A stretch of 12,046 bases of DNA, taken from JAFCBV01 sp965370715 (GTDB lineage Archaea > EX4484-52 > B79-G9). Shown in pieces: positions 1-5,851 of this stretch. The stretch lies in the NCBI GenBank assembly GCA_965370715.1, contig CBDUVQ010000023.1, positions 1 through 12,046 of the forward strand, in the 5' to 3' direction. Below the pieces are notes generated by a model. That model ran no database searches. It was not told where the DNA came from and saw nothing but the letters and a program-made list of their open reading frames with translations. Within the stretch, counting starts at the first letter, position 1. Every line of letters begins with the position of its first letter. The position numbers were made by a program, and so were the translations under genes.

Positions 1-570
1 TGCTATTTCTTTAGTCATAAGTGTCATGTTGCTGACGATTACCGCTGAAATTATTTTTTTGCCACAGTCATTTGCAGCAGCATTTACTTTCACCATGAAC
101 TTTTTTAGGTCATTGAATTTTGCAAGAGGCTCGCCTCCCTGAAACTCAATGTAAAATCCTTTGGCTGGAGAAGATGCCATGAATTCAATTGTTTTATCCA
201 TTATTTCTTCAGTCATTGTTTCTGAATTGTCTGGTGTTGCGTTTGCATGGCAATATTTGCACACAAGATTGCATTCATTTGAAAGGTTTATGAGATATGC
301 TTTTGGAGCAAGAAAATATGCCAGTTGCTTTTCAAATGAAAATATTATTATTTTTAGATTCTCTTTTGAGATGATTATTCCTGTATTGGTTAGTTTCTTA
401 AACAGCGCATCATCCTCTGTAAACATTCCGCGAAAAAGCAGATCATATTCGTCGCGGCTCAGGACAGCGAACCCTCCGTGCCTTGTAGTGACTAAATATT
501 TGGAGCCAAGCTTTTCAGTGAAGTATTCATTGGCGCAAACATCTGTCTTTTCTTTGGTCTTGCTAATCAT
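1..570 (-). CDS. hxsB: HxsB-like radical SAM peptide maturase (partial, open at left edge)
   Basis: First 190 codons of a radical SAM enzyme that continues past position 1. The start is the ATG at 570, which overlaps the last codons of the upstream hxsC-like gene by 8 nt, so the two are probably translationally coupled. Residues about 22-90 resemble the N-terminal peptide-recognition part of HxsB proteins (a 'vTTrhGGFavLSrdEydlLfrG' type pattern followed by a short helical stretch). The radical SAM core follows, with the cluster motif CX3CX2C at C100, C104 and C107, GGEP at 145-148 and a strand ending in SNMTL at 180-184. Family knowledge: such enzymes reductively cleave S-adenosylmethionine to start radical chemistry on a ribosomal peptide. 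A C-terminal SPASM-type domain cannot be checked because it lies outside the window. The HxsB assignment rests on the N-terminal pattern plus the HxsC and HxsD neighbours; another SPASM-type maturase is the main alternative. Confidence 0.8.
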   Translation of the reverse strand, partial: MISKTKEKTDVCANEYFTEKLGSKYLVTTRHGGFAVLSRDEYDLLFRGMFTEDDALFKKLTNTGIIISKENLKIIIFSFEKQLAYFLAPKAYLINLSNECNLVCKYCHANATPDNSETMTEEIMDKTIEFMASSPAKGFYIEFQGGEPLAKFNDLKKFMVKVNAAANDCGKKIISAVIVSNMTLMTKEIA

Positions 571-1468
571 TGTTTTGCCTTATTGGTTTTATTTCGTCAG
601 TTCCGTAGTGGTCAAAATAAGAGTACCAGGTTCCTGTGCAAGTTTTGTAATAAACGCACCCTTTGCATTTTTCAACAGTCCCGTACATTAGGTTTACTTT
701 TAGCATATCTGAAGTAGGCGTTTTCGTAACCACATTGCTTCTAAGCTTTAGACCAATATACTTTCGATATTTTTCATTCATCAAGCAAGGAGGTATTGAA
801 TATACGGTTATATGAATGCCGCTATTCTTGGCAGCGTCTATTGCCGCTTCAATGTAAGGTATGGTCTCGCGTATCCTGACACCAATAACTTTCTCATTTT
901 CAAGTGCCTTCCCTTGCATATCAAGGCCGTTTATCGTTATTCCCGGGCAATTAGGAAACCGCCTGCTTACCAGTTCCATAAGCTGAGGCATTCTTTTATA
1001 ATTGATTTTGTTGATAACTGTCTTAAGGCCTACCCGAACATGGCAGTCATAAAGATTTTCTATGCCTTGCAAGGTTTCCTCAAAGCTTCCGGGTGACTGG
1101 GAAATTCGGTCATGAATCTCTGCAGTATCTGCATGAAGAGGTATCAGCACACTGTAGGGATTAAGTTCAGCAAGCCTTTCAGCAAGCCACTTGTTTGAAA
1201 AATTTCTTCCGTTTGTCAGAACAATATAGCGCGTCTTCGGATATTTTTGAACGATTTTTTCAATATAATATAGGAACTCTTTTCTGCATGTCGGCTCTCC
1301 GCCGGAAATCTCAAGCTCAAAATCTCCTTCGTTTTTAAGTGAATCAATAAATTTGTCTATGTTCTTGTTTGTTATTATTTTGCTCCTGTTTTTTTCTGAA
1401 TCAACTGCGCAATGAAGGCAGTTGTTATTGCATTTATAGCCGAATACACAGTATATTTTTTTTAGCAT
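563..1468 (-). CDS. hxsC: HxsC-like radical SAM protein
   Basis: 301 aa, ATG start about 30 nt downstream of a TATA-like box, so probably able to be transcribed leaderless as well as from the upstream operon. The radical SAM cluster motif lies at the extreme N terminus (C13, C17, C20 in KCNNNCLHC), with GGEP at 56-59 and the LTNGR strand at 84-88. The middle matches the HxsC pattern: IPLHADTAEIHD (109-120), a GSFEETLQGI helix, then GLDMQGKALEN (181-191). A C-terminal cysteine set, C268-x2-C271-x5-C277 followed by TGTW, resembles the conserved end of HxsC and may bind a further cluster or metal. Expected partners are the HxsB-like protein (8-nt overlap) and the upstream precursor peptide. The family call is from remembered motif patterns; the reaction it performs is unknown. 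Confidence 0.82.
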   Translation of the reverse strand: MLKKIYCVFGYKCNNNCLHCAVDSEKNRSKIITNKNIDKFIDSLKNEGDFELEISGGEPTCRKEFLYYIEKIVQKYPKTRYIVLTNGRNFSNKWLAERLAELNPYSVLIPLHADTAEIHDRISQSPGSFEETLQGIENLYDCHVRVGLKTVINKINYKRMPQLMELVSRRFPNCPGITINGLDMQGKALENEKVIGVRIRETIPYIEAAIDAAKNSGIHITVYSIPPCLMNEKYRKYIGLKLRSNVVTKTPTSDMLKVNLMYGTVEKCKGCVYYKTCTGTWYSYFDHYGTDEIKPIRQNND

Positions 1469-1474
1469 AATTTA

Positions 1475-1505
1475 GTGTGGAGAATGTATTTATTTAAATC
1501 CACAC
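1475..1505 (-). promoter_or_regulatory. TATA-like box flanked by a 7-bp inverted repeat, upstream of hxsC
   Basis: On the minus strand an AT-rich box reading TTTAAATAAATA (about 1487-1498) lies 20-30 nt upstream of the hxsC ATG at 1468, the spacing expected for an archaeal leaderless promoter. It is bracketed by perfect inverted repeats GTGTGGA (1475-1481) and TCCACAC (1499-1505) with 17 nt between. As DNA this could be an operator that blocks TBP binding. As RNA it could be a hairpin between the precursor and the enzyme genes that lowers expression of the enzymes relative to the peptide. Both readings are inference. Confidence 0.5.
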
Positions 1506-1530
1506 AATGCAACTCCATAGAGAATAGCGA

Positions 1531-1839
1531 CTAGCTAGCACCCCAAGCAGTCCAATCCCCCCAATCCGCCCAACTATGGTCCCACCACGTATGGTCCCAC
1601 CAGCAGTGGTTGTCCCACGAACCTACTTCAATTCCGTCATCACGTGGCTCAAAGCCTGTATCATCGGTCTCGTGAGTCACAGCATCGCATGTTGGTGTTG
1701 CACTTACCTCAGAAGTAACTGCAATTGCACCTGCCAGAGCACCAAGCACAACAAGCCCGTCCAAGATGCCTGTTTTTTCTTTGGCATTCTCAGCAGGTTT
1801 TCGCTTTCTCAGATTCTTTATTTTTTCCTTTAGGCTCAC
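1531..1839 (-). CDS. Trp/His/Asp-rich RiPP precursor peptide, HxsA-like position
   Basis: 102 aa from the GTG at 1839; an in-frame ATG at 1863 would add eight residues. The GTG is preferred because GGGTG lies six nt upstream and no Shine-Dalgarno-like sequence precedes the ATG. The N terminus is strongly basic (residues 1-22), then comes a hydrophobic stretch (about 25-41, LVVLGALAGAIAV) and a VSA|TP sequence at 45-49 that looks like a Sec signal-peptidase site. The remainder is acidic with one early Cys and no homology that I recognise. The last 29 residues hold nine Trp, five Asp and three His, arranged as WDNHCW, then two units of WDHxW, then WADWGDWTAWGAS. The three His are each followed at +2 by Trp (HCW, HTW, HSW). 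Its position between HxsD-like and HxsC-like genes is where the modified peptide HxsA is expected, but the His-Xaa-Ser repeats of HxsA are replaced. Role as modification substrate is inferred from context and composition. Confidence 0.78.
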   Translation of the reverse strand: MSLKEKIKNLRKRKPAENAKEKTGILDGLVVLGALAGAIAVTSEVSATPTCDAVTHETDDTGFEPRDDGIEVGSWDNHCWWDHTWWDHSWADWGDWTAWGAS

Positions 1840-2248
1840 TTTCAGCACCCTTTTTATCAGCATACGAATTTAGATTCTCTGCAATAGCCCGGGGGTCAAT
1901 ATTCATAGGCATCAACTGCCTAACAGCAGCTCCTATCAATGCATTCCTTGTGTCCGCATACCTTCTTGCCTGTGTTTCCTCAACGCTTGCGTGGAGAAGC
2001 TCATTATGGAATGCCGCTGAAATTGCCTCAAGGTCTTCTTTTTTTGCCTCTTTCTTGTCTTCAGCACACACCTTAAAAACAACACATATCTTATCAAGCG
2101 GATCTCCGTCAACTGCAACATCAAAGTCCTCAGTAAACCGATAGGCTGCGCGCATTATAACGCTTTGAGAGTAAAGGCGCGGGTTAAGTGTGATTGTTAC
2201 TGTTTTTTTAGATTCATCAATTGAAATGTTTTCAGGCTTTTCATTCAT
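1790..2248 (-). CDS. hxsD: HxsD-like protein of a His-Xaa-Ser-type system
   Basis: 152 aa. The ATG at 2248 lies about 29 nt from a TATA-like box, consistent with leaderless initiation; another ATG four nt downstream is out of frame. Residues 16-112 match the HxsD layout: a beta strand (VTITLNPRLYS), a helix start AAYRFTED at 34-41, a strand ICVVFKV at 54-60, then the conserved helix AAFHNELLHASVEE at 78-91 and a final helix with RYADTRNALIGAAV. HxsD is a small partner of the two radical SAM enzymes in Hxs loci and its biochemical role is not established. After residue 115 there is a Lys/Glu-rich tail that I do not recall in bacterial HxsD; its coding region overlaps the start of the precursor gene by 50 nt (74 nt if the ATG start is used). 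First gene of the cluster, so presumably the operon promoter lies just upstream. Confidence 0.8.
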   Translation of the reverse strand: MNEKPENISIDESKKTVTITLNPRLYSQSVIMRAAYRFTEDFDVAVDGDPLDKICVVFKVCAEDKKEAKKEDLEAISAAFHNELLHASVEETQARRYADTRNALIGAAVRQLMPMNIDPRAIAENLNSYADKKGAESEPKGKNKESEKAKTC

Positions 2249-2266
2249 AAGGAGATATTAGTTGCC

Positions 2267-2278
2267 ATAAATAAATAG
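2267..2278 (-). promoter_or_regulatory. TATA-like box for the hxsD operon
   Basis: On the minus strand the sequence reads CTATTTATTTAT, beginning about 29 nt upstream of the hxsD ATG at 2248. Spacing and composition fit an archaeal TBP site with a transcription start at or very near the start codon. Confidence 0.45.
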
Positions 2279-2288
2279 TTTGCTAAAA

Positions 2289-2612
2289 TCAGAACAGCAA
2301 TAAGTATACCCCAACAACAAGAATAATTATCCCAAACAATATTCCTGTATAGCCCTGCTCCCCCTGATAGTCTGTTGCGCCAGGAAACTTAAACGTCAGC
2401 CAGAACCCGACAACAGAGAGGATAAGCCCGATAACCTTGCGCTTGATTATTTCTGTGGGTATTGCATAGAAAAGAAGGTATATTCCTGCAAGAAGAAGCC
2501 CTGAGCCTCCAAAGAGTGCCCAGTACATTTTCGGATCCTCAACCTTGCGGTCAAGAAAATACAGTATAAATATCCCGAGCGCAATAAGTATTGCAGCAAC
2601 AACGAAAAGCAT
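2289..2612 (-). CDS. Small four-helix membrane protein, unknown function
   Basis: 107 aa from the ATG at 2612; in-frame GTG (2618) and TTG (2621) starts exist upstream. A GGTGA lies only two nt before the ATG, so the start is uncertain by three codons. Four hydrophobic segments span almost the whole protein (about residues 1-20, 33-52, 60-78 and 88-107). Short charged turns separate them (DRKVEDPK; EIIKRK) and a polar stretch GATDYQGEQG lies before the last helix. No catalytic motif is visible. It lies 40 bp upstream of hxsD on the same strand, but hxsD has its own TATA-like box, so co-transcription is possible and not shown. A transport or immunity role for the neighbouring peptide pathway is conceivable but nothing in the sequence requires it. 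Confidence 0.7.
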   Translation of the reverse strand: MLFVVAAILIALGIFILYFLDRKVEDPKMYWALFGGSGLLLAGIYLLFYAIPTEIIKRKVIGLILSVVGFWLTFKFPGATDYQGEQGYTGILFGIIILVVGVYLLLF

Positions 2613-2638
2613 ATTCACCAAAATATACTAAAGCAAAA

Positions 2639-2650
2639 CATATATATAAA
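2639..2650. promoter_or_regulatory. Palindromic TATA element between divergent genes
   Basis: The alternating run ACATATATATAAA is near-symmetric and sits 27-38 nt upstream of the minus-strand ATG at 2612 and 30-41 nt upstream of the plus-strand ATG at 2680. It is the only TATA-like sequence between the two genes, so it may serve both directions. On the plus strand a good ribosome-binding sequence, AGGGGAG (2667-2673), follows before the ATG. Confidence 0.45.
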
Positions 2651-2679
2651 GGCGAACAATAGTTTTAGGGGAGATACTT

Positions 2680-3195
2680 ATGGTTTGGGCAAGGACAAAG
2701 CTGGTTCTTTACGACAATATATTCGAGGAAGGGGAGCGGGACATAGCGATGAGCTATTCCGGAAAGCACCCTGAAAAGCTTTATTACAAGCTAAAGGAAA
2801 TTTTTCTTGATGTCTTCAATGTTCCGAGAAACAAGATACAGGAGATGCATTATAACTGGGAGAAAAAGGGGGATTCGGAAAGCATTGATGTAAGATGGCG
2901 CGTTGTAAAGGACATGGATATGTACAGCTTTCTGCGTTTTGATATATCATTTAAGGTAAAATCCACTGCAGGGGAGGGCACAGCATCAATACGCCTGAAG
3001 CCCCGGTTCGTCACAGAATACCCGCAGGACACTTTGATACAGCAGTCAATATTCTATGAAATGGCTAGAAGGTTCTGGCACAATACATTCTACCAGAAGC
3101 AGAGATTGAAGTGGTTTCATCTCGGAAAGGAATTGTCTGCAAGATTTGATGATGATGTAAAGCAATATATGGATGGGTTGAGGCAGCATGGTTGA
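2680..3195 (+). CDS. Conserved-type hypothetical protein, paralogue of the next gene
   Basis: 171 aa. The ATG at 2680 is preceded by AGGGGAG with seven nt spacing, one of the clearest Shine-Dalgarno sequences in the window. Soluble, aromatic-rich and mixed charge, with no signal peptide and no membrane segment. Predicted alternation: a helix (about 30-47, KLYYKLKEIFLDVF), then several beta strands (56-75, 82-93, 98-108), then a long C-terminal helix from about 117 to the end. The next gene has the same order and can be aligned along its whole length: KHPEKLYYKLKEI with KEPFQIRNKIEEI, then Q-x-S-I-x(2)-E-M with IQKSLWW, then a tyrosine/arginine-rich end. The two genes overlap by 8 nt and are surely co-translated, perhaps as a heteromeric complex. 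I do not recognise the family. Confidence 0.75.
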   Translation: MVWARTKLVLYDNIFEEGERDIAMSYSGKHPEKLYYKLKEIFLDVFNVPRNKIQEMHYNWEKKGDSESIDVRWRVVKDMDMYSFLRFDISFKVKSTAGEGTASIRLKPRFVTEYPQDTLIQQSIFYEMARRFWHNTFYQKQRLKWFHLGKELSARFDDDVKQYMDGLRQHG

Positions 3196-3700
3196 AAAAA
3201 CGATGAAATACGCTGATGATATACTGGACATACAGGACTTTCAGGTCATTTCCTATAAGGGAAAAGAGCCGTTTCAGATAAGGAACAAGATTGAAGAAAT
3301 AATGAAAAAAGAGCTTGAGATAAATGCTGCAAAATTTTTCTTGCACACCATAGGGTGGGATACTAATGACGGTGCATTTAAGGCAGAATGGCATGCATAT
3401 CGGTCATATGACCGCTGGACAAAGGTGTGGTTTTATGTGCGTATCTGGGGTTGGCAGAATCTTACTCCGGATAAGGAAGGTTGGGCAAAGATAAAGACCT
3501 GGGCAGAGATACACACAGAATATACTTATAGCAACAGCATACAGAAGAGCCTCTGGTGGACATACAGCTACATGTTCTATGACAAGAACAGGAGACAAAT
3601 TCTTGAGGATGCAAGGGAAAGGTACTTTCGTATAATCGAGGACATAAGGCAGTTGTACGGCATGAGCCAGAAGCACACTGCAGAGGCAGTACACCTATAG
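3188..3700 (+). CDS. Hypothetical protein, Trp-rich paralogue of the preceding gene
   Basis: 170 aa, with its ATG at 3188 inside the last codons of the upstream gene (8-nt overlap). Same overall plan as its neighbour: N-terminal helix (about 27-45), a beta-rich middle, and a long C-terminal helix (about 118-160, ending in EDIRQLYGMSQ). The middle is unusually rich in Trp and Tyr (WDTNDGAFKAEW, DRWTKVWFYVRIWGW, KSLWWTYSYMFY). No Cys, no metal-binding pattern and no nucleotide-binding loop is visible. The duplicated, overlapping arrangement suggests subunits of one assembly. Convergent with the next minus-strand gene, 41 bp away. Function unknown. Confidence 0.75.
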   Translation: MVEKTMKYADDILDIQDFQVISYKGKEPFQIRNKIEEIMKKELEINAAKFFLHTIGWDTNDGAFKAEWHAYRSYDRWTKVWFYVRIWGWQNLTPDKEGWAKIKTWAEIHTEYTYSNSIQKSLWWTYSYMFYDKNRRQILEDARERYFRIIEDIRQLYGMSQKHTAEAVHL

Positions 3701-3741
3701 GCGAAAAGCAACGGGCACAAATCAGTGTCTGGAAAGAGGCT

Positions 3742-4074
3742 CTAACTTGCAGATTCACCGATTTTCATTCTTCTAAGTATTAGTCCGGTCACGACATCAA
3801 ATCGCGACATTGAGTACTTGAAATGGAATTTGGTTATTCTTTCATAGAATGTTCTTTCATATGGACCTGTGTGGTAACCAAATATGAATTTCAGGCCAAG
3901 GTAATCTTCGAGAAAGGTTCCTATGAGCCCGTGTTTTCTAATCACGCCGTCATAATCATATGTTCTGGACATATAATACTCTTTCTCCGGATATTCTTTG
4001 AGCATATCTTTTTTGCTTGAATATGTTTTATCACCAACTTTGTAGCGAAATCCGTTTTTTATGTAGTTCTCCAC
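3742..4074 (-). CDS. Hypothetical basic protein, 110 aa
   Basis: GTG start at 4074. The Shine-Dalgarno-like GGTGA overlaps the stop codon of the 463-aa gene upstream (six nt gap between genes) and lies seven nt before the GTG, which decides this start and implies translational coupling. Basic and Tyr-rich, no membrane segment and no signal peptide. The N terminus (RYKVGDKTYSSKKDMLKEY) looks like a small beta hairpin plus helix. The C-terminal half has an FEDYLGLKF-like helix and a conserved-looking RRMKIG end. No family recognised; likely a partner of the larger gene with which it is co-transcribed. Confidence 0.65.
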   Translation of the reverse strand: MENYIKNGFRYKVGDKTYSSKKDMLKEYPEKEYYMSRTYDYDGVIRKHGLIGTFLEDYLGLKFIFGYHTGPYERTFYERITKFHFKYSMSRFDVVTGLILRRMKIGESAS

Positions 4075-4080
4075 TTTTTT

Positions 4081-5472
4081 TCACCGAACGCATGGACCAA
4101 GCCCGAGAACATCATCAACATACTTATCCATTTCCTGCTTTATGGCAGCAAGCTCAAGCTGCTTTGCAAGAAGTATGTTCGGGCTCATCACATAAAGGTT
4201 TGTGTATGTATCCATATCCTCAACTTCTGCCCCGGATGCAAGGCGAATTATTGCTTTTTGGATATCAACAATTACAAAGGTATAGTATGGTTTTCGCTGC
4301 CCCGAAATACCTTTTGAAATTGCTCTTGCATTTTCATCGACCCATTCTTTTGTAATCCACGGGTAATCTGCAACAAGGCCGTGGTGCTTGTTGAAAATCA
4401 CTTCTTCCTGAAGCCACTTATCATAAAAAACAGGTCGTCCGTACTCGCCGTCATCAATTGCCTTTCTGTAAAGCTCGTTTGGTGCCGGGTGCGGCGATGA
4501 GTCAGGCATAGCTTTCCACGTCATGAACCTCCAACCATTGACTGAACTTGCGTTCCCTGTTGTTCTTGCGTGGTGCGATTTTAATACATCAGCCGGCAGA
4601 GAGCCCCGGTTCCTGTGGCTCAACGCTTCTTCAACAAGTTTATAGCGCAATATAGATGGCTTCAGCCATTCCCTGTACTCATTTAGGGTGAATTCTCTGC
4701 TTTTTTTGACAGCATCAATTCTTTCAAGGCGCTTTTTGACCGCGCTCTGAAAGAGCTTCAGCCACTCTTCGTAAAGAGTCCACTTAGTCTCAAGCATACG
4801 TTTTTCAACATCAGGAAGCTTTGATAAATACCCTGTGTTTATGTCCTCAAGGGATTTCATGCGCATGAAGTCGTCAACTACTGTCGGCATGATGTTGTTG
4901 TTTCTCATGAACGCCATTGAGAGCCTTCCTGCTCCCTGCCCGCCCCCACCAGCATGAAAGTCCACAGTGTCCACAAAGACTGTCTTCAGGGCAAAGGAGG
5001 CTTTTTCTTTTGTCAATTCATCATCGCTTTCCAGACACTTGAGGTAATCCATATATTCGTCGTATTTTCGGACGTCATGATCCACAAGCTCAAGGTCGGA
5101 CACACTCTGTGAGATTGACGCAAGCCCCTGCTTTATGCGCGCCTCAAGATTCTCGCGCTGCTGCATCGTCATCTGGTAATACTGCGGGTGTACCGGGCTT
5201 ATATCCATCCATTCGTGATAGTTTTCCCTGCCTTCCCAACCGTCTTTTCCAAGCTCAAAAGCCATTCCGTGAAATATTCCTTGGCAAAATCCCGGAGGCC
5301 CTGTCGGGTTTATGTAAGTTCCTTCGTCTTTTGTACCGCCTTTCCCTTGATTAAGTGCCTGGGCAAAGATGCACTTTCCGAGCCATACATCGCCCCATGT
5401 GGCGCCACCGCTGGCGCTGTTTGCAGTCATGTTCTTGTCAGCAAGAATAAATTTTGGACTCCAACCCGCCAT
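4081..5472 (-). CDS. Large hypothetical protein with central helical region
   Basis: 463 aa. ATG at 5472, 23-30 nt downstream of a TATATATA box, so probably leaderless. The N-terminal 90 residues are Gly/Trp/Asn-rich (GGATWGDVWLG, NQGKGGTKDEG, NPTGPPGF) and look like an extended surface-type or binding segment, although no signal peptide or membrane helix is present. A Gly-rich stretch HAGGGGQGAGRL lies at 173-183 and is not a standard P-loop. Residues about 205-285 are charged and helical with coiled-coil character. The C-terminal third contains Trp and His motifs (FNKHHGLVADYPWI, 360-373) and ends in a helix. Co-transcribed with the 110-aa gene downstream. I do not recognise the family; it could be a structural or virion-like protein, but nothing proves it. 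Confidence 0.7.
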   Translation of the reverse strand: MAGWSPKFILADKNMTANSASGGATWGDVWLGKCIFAQALNQGKGGTKDEGTYINPTGPPGFCQGIFHGMAFELGKDGWEGRENYHEWMDISPVHPQYYQMTMQQRENLEARIKQGLASISQSVSDLELVDHDVRKYDEYMDYLKCLESDDELTKEKASFALKTVFVDTVDFHAGGGGQGAGRLSMAFMRNNNIMPTVVDDFMRMKSLEDINTGYLSKLPDVEKRMLETKWTLYEEWLKLFQSAVKKRLERIDAVKKSREFTLNEYREWLKPSILRYKLVEEALSHRNRGSLPADVLKSHHARTTGNASSVNGWRFMTWKAMPDSSPHPAPNELYRKAIDDGEYGRPVFYDKWLQEEVIFNKHHGLVADYPWITKEWVDENARAISKGISGQRKPYYTFVIVDIQKAIIRLASGAEVEDMDTYTNLYVMSPNILLAKQLELAAIKQEMDKYVDDVLGLGPCVR

Positions 5473-5494
5473 ACCTCATATTAGGCAAAAATCG

Positions 5495-5502
5495 TATATA
5501 TA
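5495..5502 (-). promoter_or_regulatory. TATA box for the 463-aa gene
   Basis: TATATATA at 23-30 nt upstream of the minus-strand ATG at 5472, matching the spacing of leaderless archaeal promoters seen at other genes here. Confidence 0.5.
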
Positions 5503-5851
5503 CATTAAGTGGTTGTATTCATTTAACCCATTAAAAACTAGGGGCTGAGCAGAAACGTTGGCACTAATCGAAAAGCCAGGTTGGAAAACAGGAGAAGAAC
5601 TGGAAGCCGAAGTCAAAGATGGGAAGCTCGTTATCGAGAAGGACTATCTTTTGATTTTTATATCCAATAGACTTAACAGCCCAACTTTTCGTTAAATTTA
5701 AATAGCTTAACTACTTATAATTTCTAGTTCGCATAATATCACCAAAGGATAGTAAATTGATATTAGTATGGTTTCAATCTTTTTGGACTAGAGAAGATGG
5801 TAATTACTAATGAATGGACTATGTGAAATATAGAAAAAAGCGAGGAATTAT
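5503..5851. other. AT-rich intergenic stretch
   Basis: About 350 bp between divergent genes. It holds the AbrB-like fragment described separately, a TTTAAATA box (5697-5704) flanked by GTTAA and TTAAC (5691-5695, 5707-5711), and further AT-rich sequence up to the bpsA ribosome-binding site. If the 5697 box drives bpsA the leader would be well over 100 nt, longer than elsewhere in this window. No RNA gene or longer reading frame is visible. Confidence 0.4.
5558..5695 (+). pseudogene. Short AbrB-like remnant
   Basis: An in-frame stretch of 45 codons from a TTG, with a stop codon four codons upstream. The section KPGWKTGEELEAEVKDGKL resembles the C-terminal half of SpoVT/AbrB-type DNA-binding domains (pattern G.k.GdelEvevedGklvI), which are common as antitoxins and regulators. 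The usual N-terminal half (the 'vTIPkeiR' strand and turn) is absent, and the tail after VIEKD turns into AT-rich sequence unlike the family. This looks like a broken end of a gene left by recombination, not a functional protein. A chance resemblance cannot be excluded. Confidence 0.3.

Noticed and set aside
161..691. Plus-strand reading frame of 176 codons
   Set aside because: It lies opposite the hxsB and hxsC genes, has no start signal and its product has no recognisable composition; the minus-strand frames carry clear radical SAM motifs.
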